Shown here: one piece after another, positions 16,232 through 25,463 of the stretch
Numbering within the stretch: the stretch's first letter is position 1
Layout: each line of letters begins with the position of its first letter
NCBI RefSeq assembly: GCF_020165985.1
Contig: NZ_JAIUKZ010000006.1
Span: 78,203-142,202 of the forward strand
From: Bacillus sp. RAR_GA_16
GTDB lineage: Bacteria; Bacillota; Bacilli; Bacillales; Guptibacillaceae
Reading direction: 5' to 3'
DNA: 64,000 nucleotides
Notes under the pieces: model-generated
Databases searched by the model: none
Told to the model about the DNA's origin: nothing
What the model saw: only the letters and a program-made list of their open reading frames with translations
Translations under genes and position numbers: made by a program

Positions 16232-16951
16232 ATGCTTAACGTTACTGTATGGAATGAAAATCGTCATGAACAAAGCAGTGAAGAAGTAAGAAGCGTGTAT
16301 CCAAATGGGATTCACGGTGCGATTGCTGAATTTCTAAAAGAGGATTTTGAAGTGAAAACGGCCACTTTGGACGAACCTGAACATGGCTTATCTGAAGAAG
16401 TGCTGAATAACACTGACGTTCTTCTCTGGTGGGGACATATTGCTCACGAAGAAGTAGCTGATGAAATTGTCAATCGCGTTCATCAGCGTGTTCTAGATGG
16501 AATGGGTCTTATCGTCCTTCATTCCGGTCACTTTTCGAAAATTTTCAAGAAGTTGATGGGGACAGGCTGTGATTTGAAATGGCGTGAAGCAGATGAGAAA
16601 GAAAGAATGTGGGTTGTTGATCCAACTCACCCAATTGCAGAAGGTCTTGGGGAAAAAATCGAGCTTGAGCGAGAAGAGATGTATGGGGAACATTTTGATA
16701 TCCCTGCACCAGATGAGCTTGTGTTTGTAAGCTGGTTTGAAGGCGGAGAGGTCTTTAGAAGCGGCTGTACATATAAGCGTGGGCAAGGAAAAGTCTTCTA
16801 TTTTAGACCCGGTCACGAAACGTACCCAACTTATTACCACAAAGAGATTCAACGTGTTATGAAAAATGCGGTTGCCTGGGCTAAACCGACGACGATCCCA
16901 AAGCCAGTCTATGGAAATGCAAAACCGCTTGAAACCATCACGTCTAAATAA
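16232..16951 (+). CDS. ThuA-like protein (trehalose utilisation family)
   Basis: A 239-residue ThuA domain protein with a class I glutamine amidotransferase-like fold. Visible elements are [11 protein letters not shown] at the N-terminus, [14 protein letters not shown] (about 68), [19 protein letters not shown] (about 92) and the C-terminal [17 protein letters not shown]. ThuA in rhizobia acts with the dehydrogenase ThuB on trehalose or related disaccharides through 3-keto intermediates. The biochemical role of ThuA itself is poorly defined. Here it is followed by two Gfo/Idh/MocA dehydrogenases, which fits that pathway type. Confidence 0.88.
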   Translation: MLNVTVWNENRHEQSSEEVRSVYPNGIHGAIAEFLKEDFEVKTATLDEPEHGLSEEVLNNTDVLLWWGHIAHEEVADEIVNRVHQRVLDGMGLIVLHSGHFSKIFKKLMGTGCDLKWREADEKERMWVVDPTHPIAEGLGEKIELEREEMYGEHFDIPAPDELVFVSWFEGGEVFRSGCTYKRGQGKVFYFRPGHETYPTYYHKEIQRVMKNAVAWAKPTTIPKPVYGNAKPLETITSK

Positions 16952-16975
16952 GAGATTGATAGAGGAGGAGAAACC

Positions 16976-18004
16976 ATGAATGAATTAAAAATTGGTGTAA
17001 TCGGATGTGGGAGTATTGCGAAACACCGTCATTTACCAGAATACGCGGCAAACACACATATAAAAATTGTTGCGGTGTGTGATATTGTGAAAAAAAGAGC
17101 GGATGAAACGGCTGCTCTTTATGGCGCAAAAGCTTATGAAAGTTATGAAGAGTTGCTTCAAAATAGTGAGATTGATGCTGTAAGCGTTTGTACGCCAAAC
17201 TACCTTCATGCCCCGATTTCTATTGCTGCATTAAAAGCAGGAAAGCATGTGCTTTGTGAAAAACCAATGGCAACATCACGTGCAGATGCCGAAGAAATGA
17301 TTGAAACGGCTAGCACGAGTGGGAAGAAGTTAATGATTGCGCATAATCAACGATTCGTGCCATCTCATGCCAAAGCAAGGGAAATTCTAGCCAGCGGTGA
17401 AATCGGCAAAGTGTATAGCTTCCGAACCGCTTTTGGCCATCCAGGACCTGAAGGATGGAGTGTGGATGGTAAAGAGAGCTGGTTCTTTGAGAAAGATAAA
17501 GCGTTTATTGGAGCAATGGGAGATCTTGGCGTTCATAAGACAGACCTCATCCGCTACTTATTAAATGAAGAAATTGTCGAAGTTGGGTCATTTGTTGAAA
17601 CAAGTGCGAAGGAATTTGCAACGGTTGATGATAATGCTGTTTGTATCCTAAAGTCTGAGAGCGGTATTATCGGAACGCTAGCTGCAAGCTGGGCCTATAC
17701 AGCGAAGGAAGACAATTCAACGATTATCTATGCAGAGAAGGCGATCTTAAGACTTGAAGAGGATCCAGTGAATTCACTCGTTGTTCAACATCAGACAGGA
17801 GAAGTGGTGAAATATGAGCTCGGTGGGATTCAAACAAATGAAAGTGGCGGTCAATCGAGTTCACAGGTGATTGATCACTTTGTAGACAGCATTGTCCGAG
17901 ACAAAGAGGTTCCTGTCAGTGGAACGGAGGGAATGAACTCGCTACAAGTAGTTTTAGCGGCATTAGAGTCGAACGAAACGAAGAAAATCATTAGCCTGAG
18001 GTGA
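16976..18004 (+). CDS. Gfo/Idh/MocA family sugar dehydrogenase (first copy)
   Basis: A 342-residue NAD(P)-dependent oxidoreductase. The Rossmann motif is IGVIGCGSIAKHRHLPEY at the N-terminus; the catalytic-lysine motif CEKPMATS lies at about residue 95. Residues from about 130 form the substrate domain (FRTAFGHPGPEGW, GDLGVHKTDLIRYLL, with the conserved GxxGxH/D-type pattern). It is expected to oxidise or reduce a sugar hydroxyl, as in inositol or glucoside 3-dehydrogenases. RBS GAGGAGG. It ends four bases before the next start, so translation may be coupled. Confidence 0.92.
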   Translation: MNELKIGVIGCGSIAKHRHLPEYAANTHIKIVAVCDIVKKRADETAALYGAKAYESYEELLQNSEIDAVSVCTPNYLHAPISIAALKAGKHVLCEKPMATSRADAEEMIETASTSGKKLMIAHNQRFVPSHAKAREILASGEIGKVYSFRTAFGHPGPEGWSVDGKESWFFEKDKAFIGAMGDLGVHKTDLIRYLLNEEIVEVGSFVETSAKEFATVDDNAVCILKSESGIIGTLAASWAYTAKEDNSTIIYAEKAILRLEEDPVNSLVVQHQTGEVVKYELGGIQTNESGGQSSSQVIDHFVDSIVRDKEVPVSGTEGMNSLQVVLAALESNETKKIISLR

Positions 18005-18008
18005 TCAA

Positions 18009-19049
18009 GTGAAGAAATTACGTATGGGGATTATCGGGTCTGGCGGCATTGCCCAGTCCCGTCACATCCCAGCGTACCAACAACTCTCTGAACAAGTAGA
18101 GTTGTTTGGTGTTTATGACGTCGATTATGAGAAAGCAAAGCAAGCTGCTCTCGTGTTTGCGATTCCGAATGTCTATGAAGATGTTCAAGCTCTGTTTAAA
18201 GAAGTAGATGCTGTTACGATTTGCACTCCGAATAAGTTTCATGCTGACCTTGCAGAACAGGCGTTACTTGCTGGCGTTCATGTTCTCTGTGAGAAGCCGA
18301 TGGCGATGACGGTAGAAGAATGTGATCGGATGATCGCAGCTGAGGAATCCTCAGGAAAAATTCTATCGATTGCCTATCACTATCGTTTTATGAAAGAGCC
18401 ACGTGCCGCACGTCAGCTTATTCAAGAGAATGAAATTGGCGATCCAATGGTCGCAAGAGTGCAAGCTCTCAGGCGCAGAAAAGTTCCTGGGTGGGGTGTG
18501 TTTACGAATAAGCAGCTTCAAGGCGGTGGCAGTTTAATCGACTACGGCTGTCATTTCCTGGATTTAAGCATGTGGTTGATGGGAAATGCAAAGCCAGTTG
18601 AAGTCACTGGTACAACCTATAATCGCCTTAGTAAAACCCCTTCACAGGTCAACCAGTGGGGAACATTTGATCATGAAACATTCAATGTGGATGATCATGT
18701 AACAGCTTACATTCGATTTGATAATAATGTCTCTATGCTGTTTGAAACATCCTGGTCTGCAAACATTGCAGAGGACAAAGAAGCAGTGAGTATTTCTGGA
18801 AGCGATGGAGGGATTGATGTCTTTCCATTTCAATTAAATAAAGCACAGCATGGCATGCTTCTAAACACAAGCAGTCAATGGACGCCGGGAGAGGAAGATC
18901 CGGGATTACCTCAAGCAGCAAATTTCGTTAACAGCTGTCTAGGACTTGAACAACCAGTTGTAAAATCAGAAGAGGCGAGACGCGTATCTCAGGTAATTGA
19001 AGCCATTTATGAAAGCTGTTCCACTGGTCGAAGCATTCGACTTGATTAA
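18009..19049 (+). CDS. Gfo/Idh/MocA family sugar dehydrogenase (second copy)
   Basis: A 346-residue relative of the preceding protein. Rossmann motif MGIIGSGGIAQSRHIPAY and catalytic motif CEKPMAMT (about residue 94) are followed by the substrate domain with GGGSLIDYGCHFLDLSMWLMG. It starts at GTG 18009 within a few bases of the previous stop. Two distinct dehydrogenases in one operon resemble the E. coli ycj cluster, in which one oxidises a glucoside at C3 and the other reduces the epimerised product. That parallel is an inference. Confidence 0.92.
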   Translation: MKKLRMGIIGSGGIAQSRHIPAYQQLSEQVELFGVYDVDYEKAKQAALVFAIPNVYEDVQALFKEVDAVTICTPNKFHADLAEQALLAGVHVLCEKPMAMTVEECDRMIAAEESSGKILSIAYHYRFMKEPRAARQLIQENEIGDPMVARVQALRRRKVPGWGVFTNKQLQGGGSLIDYGCHFLDLSMWLMGNAKPVEVTGTTYNRLSKTPSQVNQWGTFDHETFNVDDHVTAYIRFDNNVSMLFETSWSANIAEDKEAVSISGSDGGIDVFPFQLNKAQHGMLLNTSSQWTPGEEDPGLPQAANFVNSCLGLEQPVVKSEEARRVSQVIEAIYESCSTGRSIRLD

Positions 19050-19067
19050 AAACGTAGGAGTGATCAT

Positions 19068-20036
19068 ATGAAACTAGGTGTATTTACTGTTCTATTTTCA
19101 GATAAATCATTTGAAGAGATGCTTGATCATGCGAAAGCGTCTGGACTAAAAGCGGTCGAAATTGGTACGGGAGGCTATCCAGGTGATGCGCATTGCAATC
19201 TGGATGAACTGCTAGAAAGCGAAGAAAAACGAGCTGAATATCTTGATAAAGTGCACGCAAGAGGACTTGAAATTAGTGCGTTTAGCTGTCACGGAAATCC
19301 ACTTTCTCCAGATAAGAAATTTGCGGAGGAATGCCATGACACGTTCGTTAAGACAGTTAAATTGGCATCAGCGATGAACGTTCCAGTGGTGAATACCTTC
19401 TCCGGCACACCAGGAGATAGTGAAGAGGCCAAAAATCCAAACTGGCCAGTCACGCCATGGCCGGCTGAATACTCAGATGTCCTAAAGTGGCAGTGGGAAG
19501 AAAAGCTTGTTCCTTATTGGAAAGAGTGGGGTCAGTTTGCGAAAGATTATAACGTGAAAATTGGTCTTGAGCTTCATGGTGGTTTCCTTGTTCACACACC
19601 TTACACAATGCTGAAGCTTCGTGAATTAACGTGCGATGCTGTTGGAGCAAACCTTGATCCTAGTCACATGTGGTGGCAAGGAATTGATCCTGTCGCAGCC
19701 ATAAAAATTCTTGGAAAAGAAAATGCGATTCATCATTTCCATGCCAAAGATACGTATATTGATCAAGATAATGTGAACATGCACGGTTTAACCGACATGC
19801 AGCCATATGGCGAAGTCAAAACGCGTGCTTGGACGTTCCGCTCAGTCGGCTGTGGACACAGCAATCAAGAATGGTCCCATATGATGAGTGCGCTTCGTAC
19901 ATATGGCTATGATCATGTTGTGAGTATTGAACATGAAGACCCACTTATGTCGATTAACGAAGGGTTCCAAACGGCGGTTAAGAACCTTCAGTCTGTCTTA
20001 ATTGTTGAACAGCCAACTGAGATGTGGTGGGCTTAA
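19068..20036 (+). CDS. Sugar phosphate isomerase/epimerase (second TIM barrel)
   Basis: A 322-residue xylose-isomerase-like TIM barrel. Expected metal ligands are in IGLELHGGF (Glu near 165), GANLDPSHMWWQGIDP (about 198), IHHFHAKD (about 224) and VVSIEHEDP (near 285). The long C-terminal part and the YIDQDNVNMHG loop resemble enzymes acting on keto-glycosides or myo-inositol derivatives. It ends the operon and is followed by a strong terminator. It is not closely similar to the first barrel at 10594, so the two probably catalyse different steps. Confidence 0.88.
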   Translation: MKLGVFTVLFSDKSFEEMLDHAKASGLKAVEIGTGGYPGDAHCNLDELLESEEKRAEYLDKVHARGLEISAFSCHGNPLSPDKKFAEECHDTFVKTVKLASAMNVPVVNTFSGTPGDSEEAKNPNWPVTPWPAEYSDVLKWQWEEKLVPYWKEWGQFAKDYNVKIGLELHGGFLVHTPYTMLKLRELTCDAVGANLDPSHMWWQGIDPVAAIKILGKENAIHHFHAKDTYIDQDNVNMHGLTDMQPYGEVKTRAWTFRSVGCGHSNQEWSHMMSALRTYGYDHVVSIEHEDPLMSINEGFQTAVKNLQSVLIVEQPTEMWWA

Positions 20037-20042
20037 ATACAA

Positions 20043-20075
20043 AGAAACCCCGATGCAATTAGCATCGGGGTTTCT
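20043..20075. terminator. Terminator of the sugar operon
   Basis: Perfect 14-bp stem AGAAACCCCGATGC (20043-20056) with GCATCGGGGTTTCT (20062-20075). It also lies just after the convergent SDR gene. Confidence 0.8.
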
Positions 20076-20080
20076 GTCAC

Positions 20081-20902
20081 TTATTCGGTTTCTTTTTTCC
20101 ACTGCTCATCAATAAGCATTTTACCAGGCCACGTATAGGCCATAATGCCACCATCAGCTGTAATATCTTCACCTGTAACGTATGAACTATCATCTGATGC
20201 TAAGAATAATGCCACTTTAGCCATTTCATCAGGACGTCCAAGTCTTCCAAGCGGCGTAATCCACTTGTTGGCCTCTCTAAACTTCTGACCCATTTCTTTC
20301 TCTTTTGAACCGACAAGCTCATCAATTAATGGTGTCTCAATCGTACCAGGGGAGAGTGAGTTCACGCGAATTCCTTGTCTTGCATAGTCAATCGCCATGG
20401 CTTTTGTAAAGTTCGTAATGCCGCCTTTCGCCGCATTGTACCCTGAACGATCAAGATCTGCGGCTCTACCTGACATCGAAGACGTGTTAATGATTGAACC
20501 ACCATTATCCATCATAAGGGGAAGTAAGTATTTACTTGTTAAAAATGTACCCCTTAGGTCAACAGAAATAATACGATCAAACAATTCCACCGGATATTCG
20601 TGAACTTTACCACCTTGCTGATCAACACCAGCGTTATTAAAGAGAACATCAATTGTGCCATATTCTTCTTTCACTTGATTCGCAAAGCTTGTTACGCTAT
20701 CCTCGCTTGAAACATCGACATGGTAGGTTTTTACGTTACCGCCTTCGCTATTTAATTTATCTGCCGTTTTGTTCATTTCTTCTGTATTCACATCAGCACA
20801 CAACACCGTTGCGCCTTCTTTTGAGAAGAGTTCAACTGTTGCTTTTCCAATGCCTGTTGCCGCTCCAGTAATCACCGCTGTTTTGTTTTGTAATCGATTC
20901 AT
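20081..20902 (-). CDS. Short-chain dehydrogenase/reductase
   Basis: A 273-residue classical SDR. Cofactor motif TGAATGIGK lies near residue 12, NNAG near 88, catalytic Ser in INTSSMSG (about 140) and YxxxK as YNAAKGG (about 155). The SPGTIETPL and ASDDSSYVTGEDITADGG segments are typical. NAD- or NADP-dependent oxidation of an alcohol or sugar-like substrate is expected; the natural substrate is unknown. ATG 20902 is preferred because AGGAGG lies eight bases upstream; an upstream in-frame start at 20920 overlaps that site. It faces the sugar operon tail to tail. Confidence 0.9.
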   Translation of the reverse strand: MNRLQNKTAVITGAATGIGKATVELFSKEGATVLCADVNTEEMNKTADKLNSEGGNVKTYHVDVSSEDSVTSFANQVKEEYGTIDVLFNNAGVDQQGGKVHEYPVELFDRIISVDLRGTFLTSKYLLPLMMDNGGSIINTSSMSGRAADLDRSGYNAAKGGITNFTKAMAIDYARQGIRVNSLSPGTIETPLIDELVGSKEKEMGQKFREANKWITPLGRLGRPDEMAKVALFLASDDSSYVTGEDITADGGIMAYTWPGKMLIDEQWKKETE

Positions 20903-21090
20903 AAGTAAATCCTCCTGCACTTGTATTGTAAGTCTACTTCATGTTTACCCGCATTAAGAAGAAAATAATCATGTTGAATGTGCTGTCTAGAAAATAATTT
21001 TCATGGAAAAACATGGTCATGGTGTAAACTATTTGTCATATCTCAAGATTTCTTACGGTGATAAAATGACTGTAGAAGGAGGGGATTCTA

Positions 21091-21285
21091 TTGTTTACAG
21101 TAAAGATACATGAAGAGGGATCTGGAGATGTTGAGGCCGAAACGTTTGAAGTTCGCTATCAGGCAAATGTCGCTTTTAAAGAAAAAACGCTCGCATACTC
21201 CAATCAAAAAGGCCGATACGAAATTTCATTGAAAGAAGACTCAGGAGAAGACATTTTGTCTACTAAAGTTGGACTTGGATGGTAA
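21091..21285 (+). CDS. Small hypothetical acidic protein
   Basis: A 64-residue frame from TTG 21091 behind a very strong AAGGAGGGG. The product is hydrophilic with alternating short strands (FTVKIHEEGSGDVEAETFEV), no cysteine and no membrane segment. It is followed by a perfect 13-bp terminator shared with the convergent small gene. I do not recognise the family; a small cytosolic beta-rich protein is all that can be said. Confidence 0.65.
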   Translation: MFTVKIHEEGSGDVEAETFEVRYQANVAFKEKTLAYSNQKGRYEISLKEDSGEDILSTKVGLGW

Positions 21286-21300
21286 AAACCTATACATATT

Positions 21301-21336
21301 AAAAACCCCGTACAAGCAAAGCAGTACGGGGTTTTT
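21301..21336. terminator. Bidirectional terminator
   Basis: AAAAACCCCGTAC (21301-21313) pairs perfectly with GTACGGGGTTTTT (21324-21336), between two convergent small genes. Confidence 0.85.
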
Positions 21337-21342
21337 AACGTT

Positions 21343-21471
21343 TTAATGAGAAGAATGAAAGAGGTTCTGTTTAACCGTTTGCCAATTCGGTTTTGGTGTT
21401 TCTTTTAGACTGTTATAAAGAGAATAACCAAGACCTGCGACCATAACGATGATAAAAAGAATTTGATCCAT
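21343..21471 (-). CDS. 42-residue single-pass membrane protein downstream of yumC
   Basis: A short frame from ATG 21471 with a GGGAGG site six bases upstream. The N-terminal half is one membrane helix (ILFIIVMVAGLGYSLYNSL), the C-terminal half polar (KETPKPNWQTVKQNLF). It starts 24 bases after the yumC stop in the same direction and ends just before the terminator, so it is probably the last gene of a yumC transcript. No family is recognised. Confidence 0.6.
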   Translation of the reverse strand: MDQILFIIVMVAGLGYSLYNSLKETPKPNWQTVKQNLFHSSH

Positions 21472-21494
21472 GTCTATCCTCCCTTTCGTAGAAC

Positions 21495-22502
21495 TTACTT
21501 TTTCTTATCGAATAAGCTTGTGCTGTGGAGCGGCTGTACCTTTGCATCAGGATCCATATAGGATTTGGCATTGTTAACAGCTGTCGGCGCTTCACCGAAT
21601 CCAGAGGCAATGAGTTTCACTTTCCCGTCATATGTAGCAACATCACCTGCAGCATAAATACCAGGAATATTTGTTTCCATCTTAGAATTAACGACGATCG
21701 AATTCTTTTCAATCTCGAGACCCCATTCTTTAATAGGACCAAGAGAAGAAATGAAACCGTAATTCACAATCACTGCATCGACGTCTTTTGTAATGGTTTC
21801 TTCCCCTTTAACCTGCTCGAGAACGACTTGCTTAATACGTTCTCCGTCACCGATGAATTCGGTAATGTTATAAGGTGTTTGAACATTAACAGAAGAGTTC
21901 ATCAACTGTTCCACGCTATGCTCATGCGCTCTGAATTTATCACGGCGGTGAATTAATGTTACCTCTTCGGCAATTGGCTCAAGCATGTTTGCCCAATCAA
22001 CTGCGGAATCTCCCCCGCCAGCAATAAGAACCTTTTGCCCCGCAAACGCAGTCAGGTCATTTACGAAATAGTGAAGGTTTTTTCCTTCATAAAGGTCAGC
22101 GCCTTCTACTTTAAGGCGACGCGGTTGGAATGCCCCAACACCGGCGGTAATAATAACCGCACGAGAATAGTGCTCGTCACCTGTATTTGAACGAAGATAT
22201 AGTGTGCCATCTTCTTGTGTGGAAACTTCTTCAACAGACTGTTCCAGAACAACATCTGGATTAAACTGATTTGCCTGTTCAACAAGATTGTCCACAAGAT
22301 CTTGTGCAAGTACTTTTGGAAATCCTGCAACATCATAAATGTATTTTTCAGGATAGAGTGCAGAAAGCTGTCCTCCAAGCTGAGGCATACTTTCAATTAT
22401 TTTAACCTTAAGCTGGCGCATACCACCGTAGAAAGCGGTAAATAAGCCAACAGGACCTCCACCAATAATCGTTATATCATAAAGTTCTTGTTGGTCTTTC
22501 AT
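21495..22502 (-). CDS. yumC: Ferredoxin/flavodoxin-NADP reductase YumC (thioredoxin reductase-like)
   Basis: A 335-residue homodimeric flavoenzyme of the thioredoxin-reductase-like FNR type. FAD motif [18 protein letters not shown] lies at residues 10-27, followed by [29 protein letters not shown] Rossmann motif is [14 protein letters not shown] (about 160) and the second FAD motif [13 protein letters not shown] lies near 290. It lacks the CxxC of thioredoxin reductases, as expected for FNR. It transfers electrons between NADPH and ferredoxin or flavodoxin. Length and sequence match B. subtilis YumC. Divergent from yumB. Confidence 0.95.
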   Translation of the reverse strand: MKDQQELYDITIIGGGPVGLFTAFYGGMRQLKVKIIESMPQLGGQLSALYPEKYIYDVAGFPKVLAQDLVDNLVEQANQFNPDVVLEQSVEEVSTQEDGTLYLRSNTGDEHYSRAVIITAGVGAFQPRRLKVEGADLYEGKNLHYFVNDLTAFAGQKVLIAGGGDSAVDWANMLEPIAEEVTLIHRRDKFRAHEHSVEQLMNSSVNVQTPYNITEFIGDGERIKQVVLEQVKGEETITKDVDAVIVNYGFISSLGPIKEWGLEIEKNSIVVNSKMETNIPGIYAAGDVATYDGKVKLIASGFGEAPTAVNNAKSYMDPDAKVQPLHSTSLFDKKK

Positions 22503-22873
22503 CGTCAGTCCCCCTATAAATTATTCACTGTGCTTTCATTATTATAATCATAATGAAAACGGAACTAAACCCCTAAGGTGAAAACACCTCTAGAACTTTC
22601 ATTATAAAGGTTGAAAAAGGAAATAAAAAAGAATATGATTAGAATGGAGCGTCAGATTTGAAAATTTTATGACAAAATGCGTGCTGGATCACTCTTTTTT
22701 TCGGTCTAGAACGTGAAATACTTAACAATCTCTTTTGATGATTCGAAGGATTGTTTATTTTGAACCAAGAAATTATATATTATCAGCGTTTATTGACGTT
22801 TCACGATAGGACGAAGCAGGTAAATCACTAATATGTCCTAAAAAAATACCGATAAAAGGTGGATGTGATTCAA
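22503..22873. other. Divergent yumC-yumB intergenic region
   Basis: 371 bases of AT-rich sequence. It contains a probable yumB promoter (22751-22779) and a small hairpin AGGTG-AAAA-CACCT near 22576-22589. No small gene or riboswitch is seen. Confidence 0.5.
22751..22779 (+). promoter_or_regulatory. Likely sigma-A promoter of yumB
   Basis: TTGTTT (22751-22756), 17-base spacer, TATATA (22774-22779). The leader to the gene is about 85 bases. Confidence 0.45.
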
Positions 22874-24076
22874 GTGAGTAGGCCAAAAATTGCAATTCTA
22901 GGTGCAGGATACGGTGGAATTATGACAGCAGCTCGTCTCCAAAAAGAGATGGGATCAAATGAAGTGGAAGTAACGCTTGTGAATAAGCATGACTATCACT
23001 ATCAAACAACATGGCTTCATGAGCCAGCGGCAGGCACAATGCATCATGACAAAACCCGTATTATGATTAAAGATGTTATTGATCTAAACAAAATCAAATT
23101 TATCAAAGACACGGTTGTAGAAGTGAAGCCCGATGAAAAACGCGTCATTCTCTCAAATGGTGAACTCGAGTACGATTATCTTGTGTTAGCACTAGGTTTT
23201 GAGCCAGCTACGTTCGGTATTAAAGGTTTGAAAGAGAATGCCTTCAGTATTCGTAGCGTAAACTCCGTTCGTAAGATTCGTGAGCATATTGAATATCAAT
23301 TTGCGAGCTACAACAATGAGTCAGAACGTCGTGATGATCTGCTAACCATTATCGTAGGTGGTGCTGGATTCACTGGAATTGAGTTTGTTGGTGAACTAGC
23401 TGAGCGTGTACCTGAACTTTGTAAAGAATTTGATATCCCACGTGATCGCGTTAAAATCATTAATGTGGAAGCGTCTCCAACCGTTCTTCCTGGCTTCGAC
23501 GAAGAGCTTGTTGAATACGGCATGAACCTTCTTGAGCGCAAAGGAGTAGAGTTTCGTACAAGTACGATGATTAAAGAAGTAACAGAAGATGGTGTTATCC
23601 TCGGTGAGAATGAAGAAGTGAAAGCAGCAACAGTTGTCTGGACCGGTGGCGTACAAGGAAACTCGATTGTTGCAAATTCTGGCTTTGAAACAAACCGTGG
23701 ACGTGTACCTGTTCGTAAGGACCAGCGTACACCGGATTACGATAACGTTTTTGTTGTAGGTGACTGTGCACTTCTCATTAACGAAGAGATTAATCGTCCG
23801 TTTCCTCCAACAGCTCAAGTGGCGATTCAAGCTGCTGGCGCTGTTTCTAAAAACTTGCTTAATCTTGTACGTGGGAAAGAGCTTGAAAGCTTTACACCTG
23901 ACATTAAAGGGACAGTAGCGTCTCTTGGAAAAGGTGAAGCAATTGGTAAAGTTGGAAACAAGAAACTTTACGGTAGTACAGCGTCTGCTATGAAAAAAGT
24001 GATTGATAATCGCTACCTGTTCATGCTTGGCGGACCAGGACTTGTCTGGAAAAAAGGGAAGCTTAAGTTATTTTAA
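22874..24076 (+). CDS. yumB: Type II NADH dehydrogenase-like protein YumB
   Basis: A 400-residue NDH-2 family flavoprotein. FAD motif [18 protein letters not shown] is at the N-terminus, with [19 protein letters not shown] next. The NADH motif is [16 protein letters not shown] (about 163), FAD contacts are in [10 protein letters not shown] (about 295), and the C-terminal [17 protein letters not shown] is typical. It oxidises NADH and reduces menaquinone at the inner face of the membrane. Three in-frame GTG codons are possible starts; GTG 22874 is chosen because AAGGTGG lies 11 bases upstream and homologues begin a few residues before the FAD motif. Confidence 0.92.
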   Translation: MSRPKIAILGAGYGGIMTAARLQKEMGSNEVEVTLVNKHDYHYQTTWLHEPAAGTMHHDKTRIMIKDVIDLNKIKFIKDTVVEVKPDEKRVILSNGELEYDYLVLALGFEPATFGIKGLKENAFSIRSVNSVRKIREHIEYQFASYNNESERRDDLLTIIVGGAGFTGIEFVGELAERVPELCKEFDIPRDRVKIINVEASPTVLPGFDEELVEYGMNLLERKGVEFRTSTMIKEVTEDGVILGENEEVKAATVVWTGGVQGNSIVANSGFETNRGRVPVRKDQRTPDYDNVFVVGDCALLINEEINRPFPPTAQVAIQAAGAVSKNLLNLVRGKELESFTPDIKGTVASLGKGEAIGKVGNKKLYGSTASAMKKVIDNRYLFMLGGPGLVWKKGKLKLF

Positions 24077-24093
24077 GATCTTCAGATAAAGAG

Positions 24094-24124
24094 GGCAAAG
24101 ACATGATGTCTTTGCCTTTTTTGT
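24094..24124 (+). terminator. Terminator of yumB
   Basis: Perfect 10-bp stem GGCAAAGACA and TGTCTTTGCC, then six or more Ts. Confidence 0.85.
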
Positions 24125-24183
24125 ACTTATAGTGGACTCTTCTTTGAATAAAGAGGGTAGTTTCTTGATAGAAGAAAAACGGG

Positions 24184-24228
24184 GGCTGTCGTCCTAAAGG
24201 AATTGACGATCAGCCGCGTTTTTCTCAT
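24184..24228 (+). terminator. Second terminator-like hairpin before the Nudix gene
   Basis: GGCTG-T-CGTC pairs with GACGA-T-CAGCC across a 12-base loop, then GCGTTTTTCTC. It may insulate the Nudix gene from yumB readthrough. Confidence 0.5.
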
Positions 24229-24301
24229 CTATTCAATCGAATAGGGGCTATGGTAAAGCTTATGAACGTTCAACTTTATTTATACCTGGGAGGATTTTGC
24301 A

Positions 24302-24781
24302 TTGAGTAATCGAGGGAAAGTGTGGCTTGCGGCTGCAGGCATCGTTGAGTATGAAGGAAAATACCTTGTTGTGATGAAAAAGTATGGCGGTTTAAAAGGA
24401 AAGTGGTCTTTTCCGGCTGGGTTTGTTGATCCAGGAGAAACGGTTGATGAGGCAGCTGTGAGAGAAGTTTATGAAGAAACAGGTATTGAAACGAAAGCGA
24501 TTGGGATTGCGGGGATTCGTTCAGGGGTGATCAATCACGAAATTAGTGATAATTTAGTTGTATTTTATATGCAAAGAACCGGCGGCACCGAAAAAAGCGA
24601 AACGAAAGAAATAGAGAGATGTGAGTTTCGAACGAAAGAAGAGCTTCTTTCAGATCCACGCACCTCTACGATGATTCCTTCTTTCTTAAATGGCTTGGAT
24701 CAGTTTATGACAGAAATGAATCCTGGTGATCAGTTTCAGTACACGTCATACAAATTGATGTATCATACCCCTAAAGAGTAG
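24302..24781 (+). CDS. Nudix hydrolase
   Basis: A 159-residue Nudix protein. The Nudix box runs from about residue 47 to 69 (GETVDEAAVREVYEETGIE), with the REVYEETG core that binds metal. It probably hydrolyses a nucleoside diphosphate derivative such as a sugar nucleotide, NADH or an oxidised nucleotide; the substrate cannot be told. Start TTG 24302 follows GGGAGGATTTTGCA. Single gene preceded by two terminator-like hairpins. Confidence 0.9.
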   Translation: MSNRGKVWLAAAGIVEYEGKYLVVMKKYGGLKGKWSFPAGFVDPGETVDEAAVREVYEETGIETKAIGIAGIRSGVINHEISDNLVVFYMQRTGGTEKSETKEIERCEFRTKEELLSDPRTSTMIPSFLNGLDQFMTEMNPGDQFQYTSYKLMYHTPKE

Positions 24782-24922
24782 AAAAGATTTGATAAATGAC
24801 GGAATAATCTGATAATAGTAATTGTATCCGCTTACACAGGCGATTAAGGACAAATTCGGGGTTTTTCTTTTTCGATTATTCTTGATATATTATCAGAAAA
24901 TTACAACAAAGGAGTGGTTGAT

Positions 24923-25048
24923 GTGAGAAGACAACAAAATAAGGCGAAAGCAACGGACTGTCCTTATTGCCAGGGAAAGGGGTATTTTCAACTGCTTCTT
25001 GGTGGATCGGAAACATGTGATAATTGTGGAGGCAGTGGAGCCAAATAA
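24923..25048 (+). CDS. yuiA: Small zinc-knuckle protein YuiA
   Basis: A 41-residue protein from GTG 24923 behind AAAGGAGTGG. It contains two DnaJ-type zinc half-sites, CPYCQGKG and CDNCGGSG, expected to bind one zinc ion. This matches B. subtilis YuiA, which also precedes yuiB. The function is unknown; DnaJ-like knuckles suggest protein binding. A rho-independent terminator follows at once, then a repeat region. Confidence 0.85.
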   Translation: MRRQQNKAKATDCPYCQGKGYFQLLLGGSETCDNCGGSGAK

Positions 25049-25056
25049 AATCCAAC

Positions 25057-25091
25057 AAACTAAGCGCCTAGCGCTTGGTTTTTCTTTTTGC
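25057..25091 (+). terminator. Terminator of yuiA
   Basis: AAACTAAGCGC (25057-25067) and GCGCTTGGTTT (25071-25081) with loop CTA, followed by TTCTTTTT. Confidence 0.75.
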
Positions 25092-25099
25092 TCTAGAGA

Positions 25100-25392
25100 G
25101 GAAAGCCTTCTAGCGCTTTTCGGACCTATCAGGGCGCGTCCGCTTTTCATGATCTAGCTCCAGCGCCCACCTGCTCGAGATCTTAAGCCAAATATCATTG
25201 TGGCAAAGAACGCCACATTGATACTCGTCTTAAGCTTGTCGCAGGTAATCAGGGCGCTTGCGCTTTTCATGATCCAGCTTCAGCGCCCAGGTCCTCGAGT
25301 CGCTTCAGGCGTTCAGTTGAACACAAAGGGCGTGTTCAATTGAACGCCTTCCAGCGCTTTTCGGACCTATCAGGGCGCGTCCGCTTTTCTTT
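25100..25392. repeat. Palindrome-rich intergenic repeat with two 37-bp direct copies
   Basis: The segment 25112-25148 recurs exactly at 25353-25389. Between the copies lie two related units, each starting ATGATC(C/T)AGCT(C/T)CAGCGCCCA. Each has its own central palindrome: about 11 bp around 25190-25220, and 18 bp with one mismatch around 25308-25351. No reading frame is convincing. This type of CAGCGCC/GCGCTT-rich imperfect palindrome is, to my knowledge, scattered in Bacillaceae chromosomes, with no settled function. The GC content is higher than in the flanks. Confidence 0.75.
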
Positions 25393-25463
25393 GTTCACTC
25401 TCCGTTCATTGACTATAAGGGGACAATCCAGTAAACTAACAATGATTACTCGGGGGTGAAACG

